A DNA stretch of 64,000 bases from contig NZ_CBQR020000146.1 of assembly GCF_000455485.1 (NCBI RefSeq), forward strand, positions 1-64,000, in the 5' to 3' direction. Below the pieces are notes generated by a model, which saw only the letters and a program-made list of their open reading frames with translations, had not been told where the DNA came from and ran no database searches. Shown here in pieces: positions 41,024-50,459 of the stretch (position 1 is the first letter of the stretch; every line of letters starts with the position of its first letter). The translations under genes were made by a program, and so were the position numbers. The DNA comes from Gorillibacterium massiliense. Its GTDB lineage: Bacteria > Bacillota > Bacilli > Paenibacillales > NBRC-103111.

Positions 41024-41452
41024 GTGAGAATAACCATTTTAATTCTAACGATGCTCCTTCTTTCATCCTGCAGTATAACAAAAGTAAATCAGAAACCATT
41101 TCTAGAAGTAGAACGAAATGATCCCCTCAACAATCTTGGCAAGAATGCTAGCTTCAATAAAACAATAGATAACGTAGAACAAATAAAAACTCTAATCGAT
41201 TACATTGAGAAGCTTCCTCCTTTTCCTAAAGAACTCATTCACTGTCCAATGGATAATGGAGTAAACTATGATTTAAAGTTTAATCGAATATATAACAATA
41301 ATGTCGTAAACGTAAACGCGACAGGATGCCGACAAGTAAAACTAAATGATAAAGTGTATAGGGCAATAGATCCGAATGGGCAAGAGTTTAGAGATTATCT
41401 AATAAAAATTTTAGGATTAAGCGAGGAAGAATTCACAAGATTAAGCAAATGA
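41024..41452 (+). CDS. Small lipoprotein, last gene of the array
   Basis: A 142-residue predicted lipoprotein: signal MRITILILTMLLLSSC with lipobox LLSSC. The mature part contains YIEKLPPFPKELIHCPMDNG and a second conserved-looking cysteine in NATGCRQV, likely pairing in a disulfide. The start is GTG after GGAGGAAG. No attC follows it; a terminator lies 32 bp downstream. Function unknown. Confidence 0.7.
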   Translation: MRITILILTMLLLSSCSITKVNQKPFLEVERNDPLNNLGKNASFNKTIDNVEQIKTLIDYIEKLPPFPKELIHCPMDNGVNYDLKFNRIYNNNVVNVNATGCRQVKLNDKVYRAIDPNGQEFRDYLIKILGLSEEEFTRLSK

Positions 41453-41483
41453 AACCCAATTGGCGAAATTCGTTTCCATGTAG

Positions 41484-41513
41484 ACATAGCTTCCCAAGAG
41501 GCTATGTTTTTTT
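41484..41513. terminator. Intrinsic terminator at the right end of the array
   Basis: The stem ACATAGC / GCTATGT is followed by a run of T residues. It lies after the last array gene. Confidence 0.75.
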
Positions 41514-41638
41514 GTTTAAAAAGCAATAGAAATGAATAGGAATACAGAGCAAAACAGATACTCACACAGTAGAACCAAGAACGGAAAACACCATTATTCT
41601 TCATAGGATCTTTCCGAAAGATTGCGCGAATGCTCGCA

Positions 41639-42541
41639 TTAGCGATTCTGACCGGTTCCCGGCTTGTCTGCCGGAAGTTTGCCGAAGTATTCGAGAAACT
41701 TGCCGGCGGGAGCGGACAAGTACTTGTCCTTCATCCATATGGCGGCGATGCGCGTTTTCAAAACGTCGCTCGCGATTTCACGGGTTATTAGGTTGCCACT
41801 GCCGGCGATCCGTAAGGCCGACTCAGGCACGAGGCCTATGCCGAGGCCGGCTTTGGCCCAATGCAAGGTTGTGCGGGCGTCATCGTTCAAGCAGAAAATT
41901 TCCGGCTCGAACCCGACGAGGCCGCAAGCCTCGCGTATCATCGCTTCGAACCGCCGATAGAGGATCAACGGCCGCTGGGCAAGCTCGTTAATGCGGATCG
42001 GAGATGTCCCATCCTCCCAAGCGAGTTCCGGCGTCATGACGGCAACCATCGGCTCGGGCTCCATGTACAAGCACTCAAAGGGAGCGGAGGGAAAGGGCGT
42101 ACGCACAATTCCTACCTCCACGATTCCTTTACGCAGCATGTCGAGGACAGCGAAAGTGTTCCCTTCGTGCAGCTCAAATTTGACGCCGGCATAAGCCCGG
42201 TGAAAATCGGCCAGTTTCTCCTCCAGCAGCGCTGCGCCGGAAGAGGATACGGTGCCGATGGATAGCGTTCCCGTTAAGCCTTTGGCATAATCCTCGATCT
42301 CCCGCATGGCGGATTCGGTGAGGCTGATGATTTGTTGTGCGCGGTCACGGAGCAGTTCACCTGCTCCGGTGAGCCGGACGTTTCGCGCCTCTCTTTCCAC
42401 CAGCTTTACGCCGAGCTCCTCCTCCAGCAGGCGCAGCTGCTGGCTAAGCGGCGGTTGGGCCATCTGCAGCCGCTTGGCCGCCGCCGTGATCTGGCCCTCT
42501 TCGGCTATAGCAAGAAAATAGGTTAATTGGCGGATATCCAT
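41639..42541 (-). CDS. LysR-family transcriptional regulator
   Basis: A 300-residue LysR-type regulator. The N-terminal winged helix (MDIRQLTYFLAIAEEGQITA, then LQMAQPPLSQQLRLLEEEL) is followed by the effector-binding domain from about residue 90 (LSIGTVSSSGAALL). It is divergent from the ABC exporter genes across a 144 bp gap rich in CATATG-type half palindromes. It therefore likely controls that operon, as is common for this layout. The ligand is unknown. The sequence resembles the YwbI/BsdA branch. Confidence 0.88.
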   Translation of the reverse strand: MDIRQLTYFLAIAEEGQITAAAKRLQMAQPPLSQQLRLLEEELGVKLVEREARNVRLTGAGELLRDRAQQIISLTESAMREIEDYAKGLTGTLSIGTVSSSGAALLEEKLADFHRAYAGVKFELHEGNTFAVLDMLRKGIVEVGIVRTPFPSAPFECLYMEPEPMVAVMTPELAWEDGTSPIRINELAQRPLILYRRFEAMIREACGLVGFEPEIFCLNDDARTTLHWAKAGLGIGLVPESALRIAGSGNLITREIASDVLKTRIAAIWMKDKYLSAPAGKFLEYFGKLPADKPGTGQNR

Positions 42542-42685
42542 TCGAGGCTGCTCCTTTTATACCACCGGTTATCCATATGCAAATCGTATGGAAACGATAT
42601 GAAACGTATATTTTTCATATGCCAGCGAATATGCCATAATCATAACCGATGGAAGAAAAACGTCAACTCTACAGCTAGGGTGTGA

Positions 42686-44458
42686 ATGGAATTGCGCGAG
42701 TTAACGGGGTTTTTGAAAAATTTTCGCAAGGAATGCATCATCGGTCCGTTTTTCAAGCTGCTGGAGGCGATCTTGGAGCTGCTGCTGCCTACGGTTGTTG
42801 CTTTAATCATTAATAACGGGGTGGCTCGCCATGATTCCTCTTATGTTCTGCGCATGGGCGGGGTGATGCTGGCGATGACGGTTTGTGGATATCTGAGCTC
42901 ACTCGTCTGCCAATACTATGCGGCACGCGCCTCTCAGGGTTTTGGCACATTACTGCGGAATTCGCTGTTTCGCCGCATCTCGTCTTTTTCCTACGCGGAG
43001 CTGGATCGTTTAGGAACCTCCACCTTGACCAACCGACTCACAAACGATGTCAATCAACTGCAGCTTGCCGTGGCGATGCTGATCCGGCTCGCTATCCGCG
43101 CTCCGTTTATCTGCATTGGGGCGATCGTCATGGCGATGATCCTCGACTTTCCCCTTTCGCTCGTGGTGCTGGCGACTGCTCCGGTGTTTGCCGTGCTGCT
43201 TTACTGGATTATTAGCCGTACCTCGCCACTCTACCGCAGCTACCAACGAAAACTGGATGGCCTCGCCGTCGTGTTAAGCGAGAACTTGTCCGGCGTCCGG
43301 GTTATCCGTGCTTTCGCAAAAGCGCTGAGGGAGAAAGGCCGCTTCCGGGCCGCCTCCGACGACCTGACAGCCACTGGCATCCGGGTCGGTCGGTTGTCCG
43401 CATTAATGAATCCATTCACCACACTGGTTGTCAACGCAGGCATCATTGCCATCCTCTGGGTAGGCGGTATTCGGATTGACAACGGCCGCATGTCCCAGGG
43501 GGAGATCATCGCCTTTATCAATTATGTCACGCAGATACTGCTGGCACTCATCGTTGTGTCGAATCTGGTGATTATTTTCACCAAGGCGTTTTCCTCCGCT
43601 GGGCGGGTGAGCGAGATTTTGGCGATTGAGCCGTCGGTTGCAAATGGGGCTACTACAGCTTCCAAGGAAACCACATCCTTGTCCACTCCGGCAGCTACAG
43701 CCAACTGCGCCATCGAATTCTCTAGCGTCTCCTTCGGATATAGCACGACAGGAGAGCTGGCGCTTGCGGATATCACAGTAGCCATAGGCCGTGGCGAGAC
43801 AGTGGGCCTTATCGGCGGTACCGGTTCTGGCAAATCTACCTTCATCAATCTCATTCCGCGGTTTTACGACACGACGAAAGGCGAAGTGAAGGTAAATGGC
43901 GTCCCGGTGGGGGATTACCCGCTGGCCGAGCTGCGCTGTAAAATTGGGCTTGTTCCACAGAAGGCGATGCTCTTCACCGGAACGGTGGCGGAGAACATTC
44001 GCTGGGGCAAGGAGGACGCATCGGATGAGGAGGTGCACAGCGCCGCCCTCATCGCCCAGGCGGATGAATTTATCCGCCAGTTGCCTGAAGGATATGACAC
44101 GCCGCTTACTCGGGGAGGGCTCAACTTATCCGGCGGTCAGAAGCAGCGCCTCACTATCGCCCGGGCCGTGGTTGCCCGGCCGGAGATTCTCATCCTTGAC
44201 GATTCGTCAAGCGCCCTCGACTTCGCCACGGATGCAGCGCTGCGCCGAGCCATTCGTGAGAACAGCGAGGGGGCCACGGTGCTCCTCGTGTCCCAGCGCG
44301 TCAGCACGATCCAACATGCCGACAAGATCCTTGTGTTCGATGAAGGGCGTTTAGCCGGAGTCGGCAAGCACGATGAATTGATGCGTACAAGTGAGACTTA
44401 CCGCGAGATTGCGCTGTCTCAGTTGGAAGCTAGCGAGAAGGAGGCGGCGGCACAATGA
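42686..44458 (+). CDS. ABC exporter subunit with degenerate ATP site
   Basis: A 590-residue half transporter: an N-terminal six-helix domain (about residues 15-310) and a C-terminal ATPase. Walker A is GGTGSGKST, signature NLSGGQKQR, and Walker B ILILDDSSSALD. The catalytic Glu after Walker B is Asp, which marks the degenerate-site subunit of heterodimeric multidrug exporters (compare BmrC, YfiB, TM287-type partners). The stop codon overlaps the next start (ATGA), so the two subunits are coupled in translation. Export of drugs or lipids is inferred from family only. Confidence 0.88.
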   Translation: MELRELTGFLKNFRKECIIGPFFKLLEAILELLLPTVVALIINNGVARHDSSYVLRMGGVMLAMTVCGYLSSLVCQYYAARASQGFGTLLRNSLFRRISSFSYAELDRLGTSTLTNRLTNDVNQLQLAVAMLIRLAIRAPFICIGAIVMAMILDFPLSLVVLATAPVFAVLLYWIISRTSPLYRSYQRKLDGLAVVLSENLSGVRVIRAFAKALREKGRFRAASDDLTATGIRVGRLSALMNPFTTLVVNAGIIAILWVGGIRIDNGRMSQGEIIAFINYVTQILLALIVVSNLVIIFTKAFSSAGRVSEILAIEPSVANGATTASKETTSLSTPAATANCAIEFSSVSFGYSTTGELALADITVAIGRGETVGLIGGTGSGKSTFINLIPRFYDTTKGEVKVNGVPVGDYPLAELRCKIGLVPQKAMLFTGTVAENIRWGKEDASDEEVHSAALIAQADEFIRQLPEGYDTPLTRGGLNLSGGQKQRLTIARAVVARPEILILDDSSSALDFATDAALRRAIRENSEGATVLLVSQRVSTIQHADKILVFDEGRLAGVGKHDELMRTSETYREIALSQLEASEKEAAAQ

Positions 44459-46200
44459 ACGCGACAACCTGGCAAATCTGGAAACGGCTTATCGCCTATG
44501 CCGAAAACAACCGCCGCCTCACCATCGGCTCCGTGCTGGCCGCTCTCGTCAGCGTCGCTGCTAGCGTTGCCGGACCGCTCCTGATCGGCCGGGCTGTTGA
44601 TCGGATGATCGGGCCTGGCGCGGTGGGCTTCCGAGCGATTGGCAGCATTCTCCTGGGGCTCGGAGTCATCTATGCGATCGGCAGTTTGTTTGCCTGGATT
44701 CTCACTTATTGGACGAACAAGATCGCCTACCAAACGGTCAACCGGATGCGCGCCGACTTGTTTGATCAGTTGAATCGGCTGCCGCTAAAGTTCCATGACA
44801 ACACGCCCCGCGGCGATACGATCAGCCGCTTCGTCAACGATATGGACGCTGTCTCTGACGGAATCCTGCAGGGGATGTCCACTTTTCTCACGGGGATCTT
44901 CACCATTATCGGAGCGATTGGCTTCATGCTTTACATCAGCCCGCTGATGACCCTCGTCGTGCTTCTTTCGGCGCCTGTCTCCTATTTTGTCGCTCGCTAT
45001 ATCACCAAGAGTTCCCAAAAATTGTTCCGCGAGCAGGCAAAATTTCTCGGCAGCCTGAACGGGTACGCAGAGGAGATCATTGGTGGACAGCGGATCGTGC
45101 AAGCTTTTCACTACGAGGAGCACATTAACCGGGAGTTCCAAGAACGCAACGAGGAGTTGTACAAGGTTGGGGTCAAATCGCAGTTTTACGGGTCACTGGC
45201 CAACCCGACCACCCGCATTGTCAATAACATTACTTTTTCCATCGTCGCCGTCATCGGCAGCCTGGATATTATCTACGGCGGGATTACAGTCGGGGATCTC
45301 TCCAGTTTCTTGATCTATTCCAATCTGTTCGCCAAGCCCTTCAACGAAGTGACCGGCGTGCTGGCACAGATCCAGGCGGCGACTGCGTCTTTGCAGCGGA
45401 TTTTTGCCATATTGGATCACGAACCGGAAATTCCGGACACATCGTCCGCACGCGAACTGCCGGCTGTGCAAAGCACCATCGTTTTCGATCATGTGAGCTT
45501 CCGTTATACCCCAGACCGGCCGCTGATTGCCGATTTCAGTCTGGAGGTTCCACCGGGAACACGAGTAGCCATCGTAGGGCAAACCGGTGCGGGGAAAACG
45601 ACGCTCGTCAACCTGCTCATGCGTTTTTATGATGTGGATGGCGGCAGCATCCGTGTGGATGGAACGGATATCCGCAGCTTAACGCGGGATAGCCTGAGAA
45701 AAAGCTTCGGCATGGTGCTGCAGGATACCTGGCTGTTTGGTGGCAGCATCCGCGACAACATCGCCTATGGCAAGCCGGAAGCTACAGAGGAGGAGATCAT
45801 GGCGGCGGCCAAGGCCTCGCATGCCCATGGATTCATCATGCGGCTTCCCGAAGGTTACGATACGCTCCTGTCGGCTTCCGGGGATAATCTCTCGCAAGGG
45901 CAAAAACAGCTCCTAACCATCGCCCGCGTCATGCTAGCCGATCCTCCGATGCTCATCCTGGACGAAGCGACCAGCAGCATCGACACACGCACCGAGCTGC
46001 GCATTCAAAAAGCCTTCCTCCGGTTAATGGAGGGGCGGACCAGCTTCATCATCGCCCATCGGTTATCGACGATTCGCGAGGCCGATCTGATCCTTTTTAT
46101 GCGGAACGGAAATATTGAAGAAAAAGGAACGCACGAGCAACTGCTTGAGTTGAATGGCGGTTATGCGGCACTCTATAACAGCCAGTTCGCCGCTGTGTGA
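44455..46200 (+). CDS. ABC exporter subunit with canonical ATP site
   Basis: A 581-residue half transporter partner. The membrane domain (residues about 20-310) precedes an ATPase with Walker A GQTGAGKTT, signature NLSQGQKQL and Walker B MLILDEATSSID, keeping the catalytic Glu. The signature Gln in place of Gly (LSQGQ) is typical of the partner that faces the degenerate site. Together with the upstream subunit this makes an asymmetric heterodimer with one active site. Likely regulated by the divergent LysR protein. Confidence 0.88.
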   Translation: MNATTWQIWKRLIAYAENNRRLTIGSVLAALVSVAASVAGPLLIGRAVDRMIGPGAVGFRAIGSILLGLGVIYAIGSLFAWILTYWTNKIAYQTVNRMRADLFDQLNRLPLKFHDNTPRGDTISRFVNDMDAVSDGILQGMSTFLTGIFTIIGAIGFMLYISPLMTLVVLLSAPVSYFVARYITKSSQKLFREQAKFLGSLNGYAEEIIGGQRIVQAFHYEEHINREFQERNEELYKVGVKSQFYGSLANPTTRIVNNITFSIVAVIGSLDIIYGGITVGDLSSFLIYSNLFAKPFNEVTGVLAQIQAATASLQRIFAILDHEPEIPDTSSARELPAVQSTIVFDHVSFRYTPDRPLIADFSLEVPPGTRVAIVGQTGAGKTTLVNLLMRFYDVDGGSIRVDGTDIRSLTRDSLRKSFGMVLQDTWLFGGSIRDNIAYGKPEATEEEIMAAAKASHAHGFIMRLPEGYDTLLSASGDNLSQGQKQLLTIARVMLADPPMLILDEATSSIDTRTELRIQKAFLRLMEGRTSFIIAHRLSTIREADLILFMRNGNIEEKGTHEQLLELNGGYAALYNSQFAAV

Positions 46201-46301
46201 AGCAGCTCATCCCTCTGAAACCGATGCGTCGGGCACGGCGTAATATGAAGAAGATAGAAACCTAAGATGACCGTATTACGGTGTGTGTAGGAGGGAACAG
46301 C

Positions 46302-46757
46302 ATGGATTTTCTGAAAAAAGCCGGCCATTTCACTGGCAAGATGACAGGTCTCGTGATCGGCGGCAGCGTTCGGGTGGTTGGTGAATTGGCGGGCAGCCCA
46401 TTCATCAAGGAGATCGGAGACAGCGTGGAAAAGGTGACCGTCAAGACGGGGGATACGCTTGGAACGGCAGCCAGCGGGTTATGGGACACGGGTGCAGGTC
46501 TGATCACTGCCGATCCGGTTCAGCGAGACAGCGGGCTCGCCGATCTCGGAGGAGCTGCCCGGAGTGTGGCGCGGGGAACGGTGCAGGGAGCGGAATACGT
46601 CTACCGGAACGGTAAAGATGCGGTGGATGGCTTGCGAGAAAATGACTCTAAGCAGGTAAAAAGCGCGGCCAAAAATCTCGTCAAAGCCGCCGCCATCGGC
46701 GCTTTGGCTGTAGGTGTCATCGACGTTGTGGACGGTCCTGACGGAATAGAGGGTTAG
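46302..46757 (+). CDS. Hypothetical protein, glycine/alanine-rich
   Basis: A 151-residue protein without a signal peptide. It is rich in Gly, Ala, Val and Lys, with repeated amphipathic segments (SVRVVGELAGSPFIKEIGDS, AARSVARGTVQGAEYVYRNG, AAKNLVKAAAIGALAVGVID). Common as an unassigned protein in Bacillales. AGGAGGGA precedes the ATG at 46302. A terminator follows 37 bp later. Confidence 0.65.
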   Translation: MDFLKKAGHFTGKMTGLVIGGSVRVVGELAGSPFIKEIGDSVEKVTVKTGDTLGTAASGLWDTGAGLITADPVQRDSGLADLGGAARSVARGTVQGAEYVYRNGKDAVDGLRENDSKQVKSAAKNLVKAAAIGALAVGVIDVVDGPDGIEG

Positions 46758-46793
46758 TAGAAGAATCACTATCGAATTTCTTTGGGACCAATA

Positions 46794-46838
46794 ACGCATT
46801 AAGATCAGTCAGAACGAGTGATCTTCATGCGTTTTTTA
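46794..46838 (+). terminator. Intrinsic terminator, copy of the one in the cassette at 26352
   Basis: The ACGCAT...AGATCA / TGATCT...ATGCGT stem is followed by TTTTTT. The 39 bases at 46802-46840 are identical to 26362-26400. Confidence 0.85.
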
Positions 46839-46883
46839 TTTTGTGAGATTGGCAACCTATTGAATTCCAAAGGAGTGAGACGG

Positions 46884-47492
46884 TTGGGGTGGAGCGAACT
46901 GAGAGGAATTCCAAATGAATATAATCAAACCATAAAGGAAATCGACGAAAGAATTATTGAGTTGATTTCCCTAAGGCGCACGAAAGTAGAAGGAAGAAGG
47001 TATTATCCATCAATTGAACAAATAGCCGAATGGTCAACAAGATTTGAACTGGATGAATCACAAATCCATTATATTATGCAGAGTTTGCAAGACCAAATTA
47101 GACTTGATTTTCCAGATGAGCTTGGCGAACTTAATAACGTATTATCTATTATGAAAAAATCAGTTGCAGAATCCTGTGAGTATACACTTACCCATGCCAT
47201 GCAATATGAGAAAGCGAGTATTGTGTTTGTAGAAATTAAGCTTCTGGATAATAGCCAAGGTGAGGTTCATCTTAAACCAAATCTCTTCCTACATATTATC
47301 AATAATCAACAGTACTCGGTTCGAAGACACGGAAGTCGTGGAGGAGGAGCGCAAACGGAAATGCAATTTATGGTTATTCCACCGCTTCCGGAAAATTTGG
47401 AGAATCTCGAATTCTCATTAGTTCCGACTGCTTTATTTGCTGAAAGAAAAATTAAAGAAGTAATTCTAAATAAACAAATTGATTTTAAGTAG
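46884..47492 (+). CDS. Hypothetical protein, chorismate-mutase-like helix at N terminus
   Basis: A 202-residue protein. The N terminus has a helical segment NQTIKEIDERIIELISLRRT, reminiscent of small helical mutase-type folds, but only loosely. The rest is beta-rich (ASIVFVEIKLLDNSQGEVHL) and glycine-rich at RRHGSRGGGAQTE. No family recognised. AAAGGAG eight bases before TTG 46884 gives the start. The longer frame from 46818 overlaps the terminator. Confidence 0.6.
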   Translation: MGWSELRGIPNEYNQTIKEIDERIIELISLRRTKVEGRRYYPSIEQIAEWSTRFELDESQIHYIMQSLQDQIRLDFPDELGELNNVLSIMKKSVAESCEYTLTHAMQYEKASIVFVEIKLLDNSQGEVHLKPNLFLHIINNQQYSVRRHGSRGGGAQTEMQFMVIPPLPENLENLEFSLVPTALFAERKIKEVILNKQIDFK

Positions 47493-47566
47493 AATCTGCA
47501 TTGGCGAAATGATGAGGGCTTCCATAACTCGGGAAAGGTTATATAGGGCAATTTGGGGGCGACTTT

Positions 47567-47779
47567 GTGAAACGGAACATATCGAACTTAATGAGTATCA
47601 TGTTGATAATCGCAGCTATTTCAGGATGCAAGGGAGCCTCCAATCATGAGATCGCAAACAATGCCGCTAATCCAACAAATGATGGAACCACCACAGCAGT
47701 ATCGGCGACTGACTTAACCTCAACTCAGGGGGATAAGGAAATTAGTAAAATAAGAGACTTTAATATTGACGATATGTAG
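47567..47779 (+). CDS. Short lipoprotein, possibly truncated
   Basis: A 70-residue predicted lipoprotein: signal with hydrophobic MSIMLIIAAIS and lipobox ISGC. The mature part is a short Thr/Ser/Asn-rich tail ending FNIDDM. It may be the front of a longer lipoprotein gene lost by deletion, because the tail lacks any domain. It starts with GTG after GGGGGCG. A terminator follows. Confidence 0.5.
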   Translation: MKRNISNLMSIMLIIAAISGCKGASNHEIANNAANPTNDGTTTAVSATDLTSTQGDKEISKIRDFNIDDM

Positions 47780-47810
47780 TTGCAGCAGCGTTATATCCAG
47801 CTTAAACCCG

Positions 47811-47844
47811 AAGATGGCCTTTGTATTAGCAGGTCATCTTTTTG
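47811..47844 (+). terminator. Intrinsic terminator
   Basis: The stem AAGATG-CCT / AGG-CATCTT is followed by TTT, downstream of the short lipoprotein gene. Confidence 0.7.
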
Positions 47845-47936
47845 CTGTCTATTAATTAGCATGTAGAATGCTGAAAAGTTTTGTAATATTATAGAAGAAT
47901 ATGGCTGGAAAAACACGGTCCAGAGGGGATTAGGCT

Positions 47937-50321
47937 ATGAAGAAATTGTCGGCTTTGCTTATTGTTTTTGTGATGCTAACAACGTTGGTTAGTTCTCCGA
48001 TATCTTTAGCTGCTTCTTACTTTTCGAACAACTCGGCGCTGAACAGCATGTTTCAACAATTGGAGAAGGTGTTTCTTCAATACAAAAAAGATGAGCTTGT
48101 GCCCTTAAAAGATTATGGCATCATCATCGGGTCGGAAGAAGACAAGAAGGATATGATACCGAGAACGAAAAAGCCGATTTCAGCTCAGCAAATGAAAGCG
48201 GCAGCCCAGAAGAAGCTTAACGATATCAAAGTTGCCGTTGAGATCAAGGAAGAGGAACTGGGCGGCCTCACTCAACAGGATTACAAAACGATATCCGACC
48301 ATTTTAACAAAGAGCTTATGATTGCGGCGAAATACAGTAATTTCGGCTGGGATACGGAAGGAAAAGAAGTCCATTTGTATTTGGATATTAATAGCTTTGA
48401 CGATGAGGACATGTGCGATTTCAAAGATCTGGTTGGCAAATTCGCGACAATGGGCAAAGCAAAAGACGAAGTGAATCAGGCCGATCTGCAAGTCAAAGAT
48501 AATATTATCCGGTATTTGAATCAATCGATTCAAAGAGGGAATACCATAAGTCCGGAAATCCTTGAAAACTTGCCTACGGCCGTTGAAAATTTGTTCGTAG
48601 AGCATCAACTATCCAAGATAGAAGCAGCACGCGCTCTCGCGCTTATCCACAAGGAAATCTATCCTCCGGAAGGCCAAAGCTATCAATACGATAAGTATGA
48701 CGGATCGAAATCCCTTGCTGAATTTATCGACGATTACGACTATCAGATCGAAGGAATTCAAGAAGACCGTGAAAAAGAAAAACAACTGGAGTATTATGTT
48801 TTCCCTGCAGATGAGCCCTCCCCTCGTGCCAAACAGAAAATAACGGAAGACATCATAGATGGAAGTTTACCGGAATCCTTTGCATATGGATTTAATAAGC
48901 CGATCACGCTGGGTGAATTGGCCAAGCTATATTTTGGATCAGGGGATAATGATAACGACAAAGAGGTGCTGGAAAAGACCGTCATTGACGATCCTGCATT
49001 CGATGCCGACAGCCCGGACTACATTAAATTGGCTTATATCTTTGGGATGATCGACGACACGACGAATTTGGACAAACCGATGACTCGGGTGGAGGCAGCA
49101 AGAAAGTTTGCGAAAGGCATTATTTATGATGATTATTGGGATGATCTACAAGTTACGGATGCTGCGAAAATCCCCATCGCTGATCAAGTTTCGGTAGCCA
49201 CTTGCATTAAGCACGGAATGAAAACCAGAATCGATAAGTTCGAACCGCAGAGCAGCTATACGAGAGAAGAAGCGATCCTTGATCATAACTCGCTTGATGT
49301 GTTCTTTATCAGAGGGTATAAATTCTCCTCTAGGATTACCGACGCTTCTAAAGTCATCGTTGGAAAAAACACGCTCCAACTGCTTTTTGATAGCACCAGC
49401 GACATGAAAACATTTATTGAAGATAATTATGGAGATACGGTTATAGGCAACATCAAACCGACGGGCAACTATACAAAAATCGATACAGGCGGTGCGCTGA
49501 TTGAATTCTTCACCCCGCAAAATGGCATTAAATTTACCGTTAAAAACGGAACGACGAATTTTGATCTCGAAGAAGGCGTCTACGGGCCGGGAGTACCCTA
49601 CAAGATTGAACCGAAAGTCGTGAAAAGCACGGATAAAGTGGATATGAACATGCAGATCGATTCTACGTTCAAAAAGCTGAATGCCAAGCTGGACGCCATT
49701 TTGGCGAAGATCATCAAGCCGAATATGACTCAGGAACAAAAAGTGAAAGCGATCCATGACTATGTGGTTCTGCATGTAACGTACGACATCAAATACCTAG
49801 ATGAGCAATCCCTTGAAAGTGTTTTTGTAACCATTGACAAAGGAAGAGGCGTCTGCGGAGACTACTCGCTGCTGTTTATGCATTTGTGCCGAAGAGCAGG
49901 CATTCCTTGTATTTATGAAGCCGGTTATTTGGATATACCTCACGCTTGGAATTCCGTTTATGTCAATAATCAATGGCTGTTCGTGGACACGACCTGGGAT
50001 GACGATGACAGCGGAAAAATCAAATACACCTACTTCCTGAAAGACCGCTTTACCTTCATGAGGGATCATACCCCGTTAATGGGTTCTCCGGATAAAGATG
50101 TATTTGTGGATATTGATCCGATGAACATCAAATCGCAGGATGAGCTGCGCGGCTACTTGCTGCAAAACTTCATTTGGACGGATGGCTATCAACTGACCTT
50201 CCGCATGGCTGATAAAAATATAAAGCCGGTCATCGGATATATGCACGATTATTATGTAACGGTCAGTCTGAAGTATGATGCGAAAAACAACCTGTATACC
50301 GTCATAGCAAAAGATAAATAG
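47937..50321 (+). CDS. Secreted transglutaminase-like protein with SLH-type repeats
   Basis: A 794-residue exported protein. After the signal peptide (LSALLIVFVMLTTLVSSPIS) comes a long helical region (about 30-300), and then an SLH-like region (about 310-450; NKPITLGELAKLYFGSGD, LDKPMTRVEAARKFAKG). A transglutaminase-like domain follows (about 595-690) with the Cys-His-Asp triad in GRGVCGDYSLLF, DIPHAWNSVYV and LFVDTTWDDD. This resembles bacterial surface proteins of unknown target. It is monocistronic, with its own terminator at 50348. A member of the cell envelope or spore-associated class is possible. Confidence 0.85.
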   Translation: MKKLSALLIVFVMLTTLVSSPISLAASYFSNNSALNSMFQQLEKVFLQYKKDELVPLKDYGIIIGSEEDKKDMIPRTKKPISAQQMKAAAQKKLNDIKVAVEIKEEELGGLTQQDYKTISDHFNKELMIAAKYSNFGWDTEGKEVHLYLDINSFDDEDMCDFKDLVGKFATMGKAKDEVNQADLQVKDNIIRYLNQSIQRGNTISPEILENLPTAVENLFVEHQLSKIEAARALALIHKEIYPPEGQSYQYDKYDGSKSLAEFIDDYDYQIEGIQEDREKEKQLEYYVFPADEPSPRAKQKITEDIIDGSLPESFAYGFNKPITLGELAKLYFGSGDNDNDKEVLEKTVIDDPAFDADSPDYIKLAYIFGMIDDTTNLDKPMTRVEAARKFAKGIIYDDYWDDLQVTDAAKIPIADQVSVATCIKHGMKTRIDKFEPQSSYTREEAILDHNSLDVFFIRGYKFSSRITDASKVIVGKNTLQLLFDSTSDMKTFIEDNYGDTVIGNIKPTGNYTKIDTGGALIEFFTPQNGIKFTVKNGTTNFDLEEGVYGPGVPYKIEPKVVKSTDKVDMNMQIDSTFKKLNAKLDAILAKIIKPNMTQEQKVKAIHDYVVLHVTYDIKYLDEQSLESVFVTIDKGRGVCGDYSLLFMHLCRRAGIPCIYEAGYLDIPHAWNSVYVNNQWLFVDTTWDDDDSGKIKYTYFLKDRFTFMRDHTPLMGSPDKDVFVDIDPMNIKSQDELRGYLLQNFIWTDGYQLTFRMADKNIKPVIGYMHDYYVTVSLKYDAKNNLYTVIAKDK

Positions 50322-50347
50322 GAATAAACGATTGTTTTATAACCAAT

Positions 50348-50390
50348 AAACGCCCTAGCCTGCGATTAATGCGATGGCTGGGGCGTTTTG
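50348..50390 (+). terminator. Intrinsic terminator
   Basis: The stem AACGCCC-AGCC / GGCT-GGGCGTT is followed by TTTG, downstream of the transglutaminase-like gene. Confidence 0.85.
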
Positions 50391-50459
50391 TCGTGGATAC
50401 CCGTTGGCTGTATAATCATGGTAATGAATCATAAAAATCTACATAAGAGGTTGTGAAAC

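Larger units (their letters stand above)
19443..41452 (+). mobile_element. Integron-type gene-cassette array without an integrase (CALIN-like)
   Basis: About two dozen units, each a short plus-strand gene or non-coding stretch followed by a structured repeat of about 165 bp. Every repeat starts with a NNNTAAC box and ends with a GTTANNN box. In the first eleven units the 7-10 bp start box of a repeat is the reverse complement of the GTTANNN box at the start of the same unit, and usually differs from the repeat's own end. This is expected if units move as circles through cutting inside GTT, as integron cassettes do. Base composition is visibly AT-richer than both flanks. No tyrosine recombinase gene is in the window. 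Only the amidase at 36513-37964 is on the minus strand. Confidence 0.82.

Noticed and set aside
19443..41452. A hidden integrase or other recombinase gene in the array
   Set aside because: No frame in the window shows tyrosine-recombinase motifs or any transposase.
47790..47800. GTTATAT at 47792 as a stray cassette core
   Set aside because: It has no partner box and no repeat sequence nearby.
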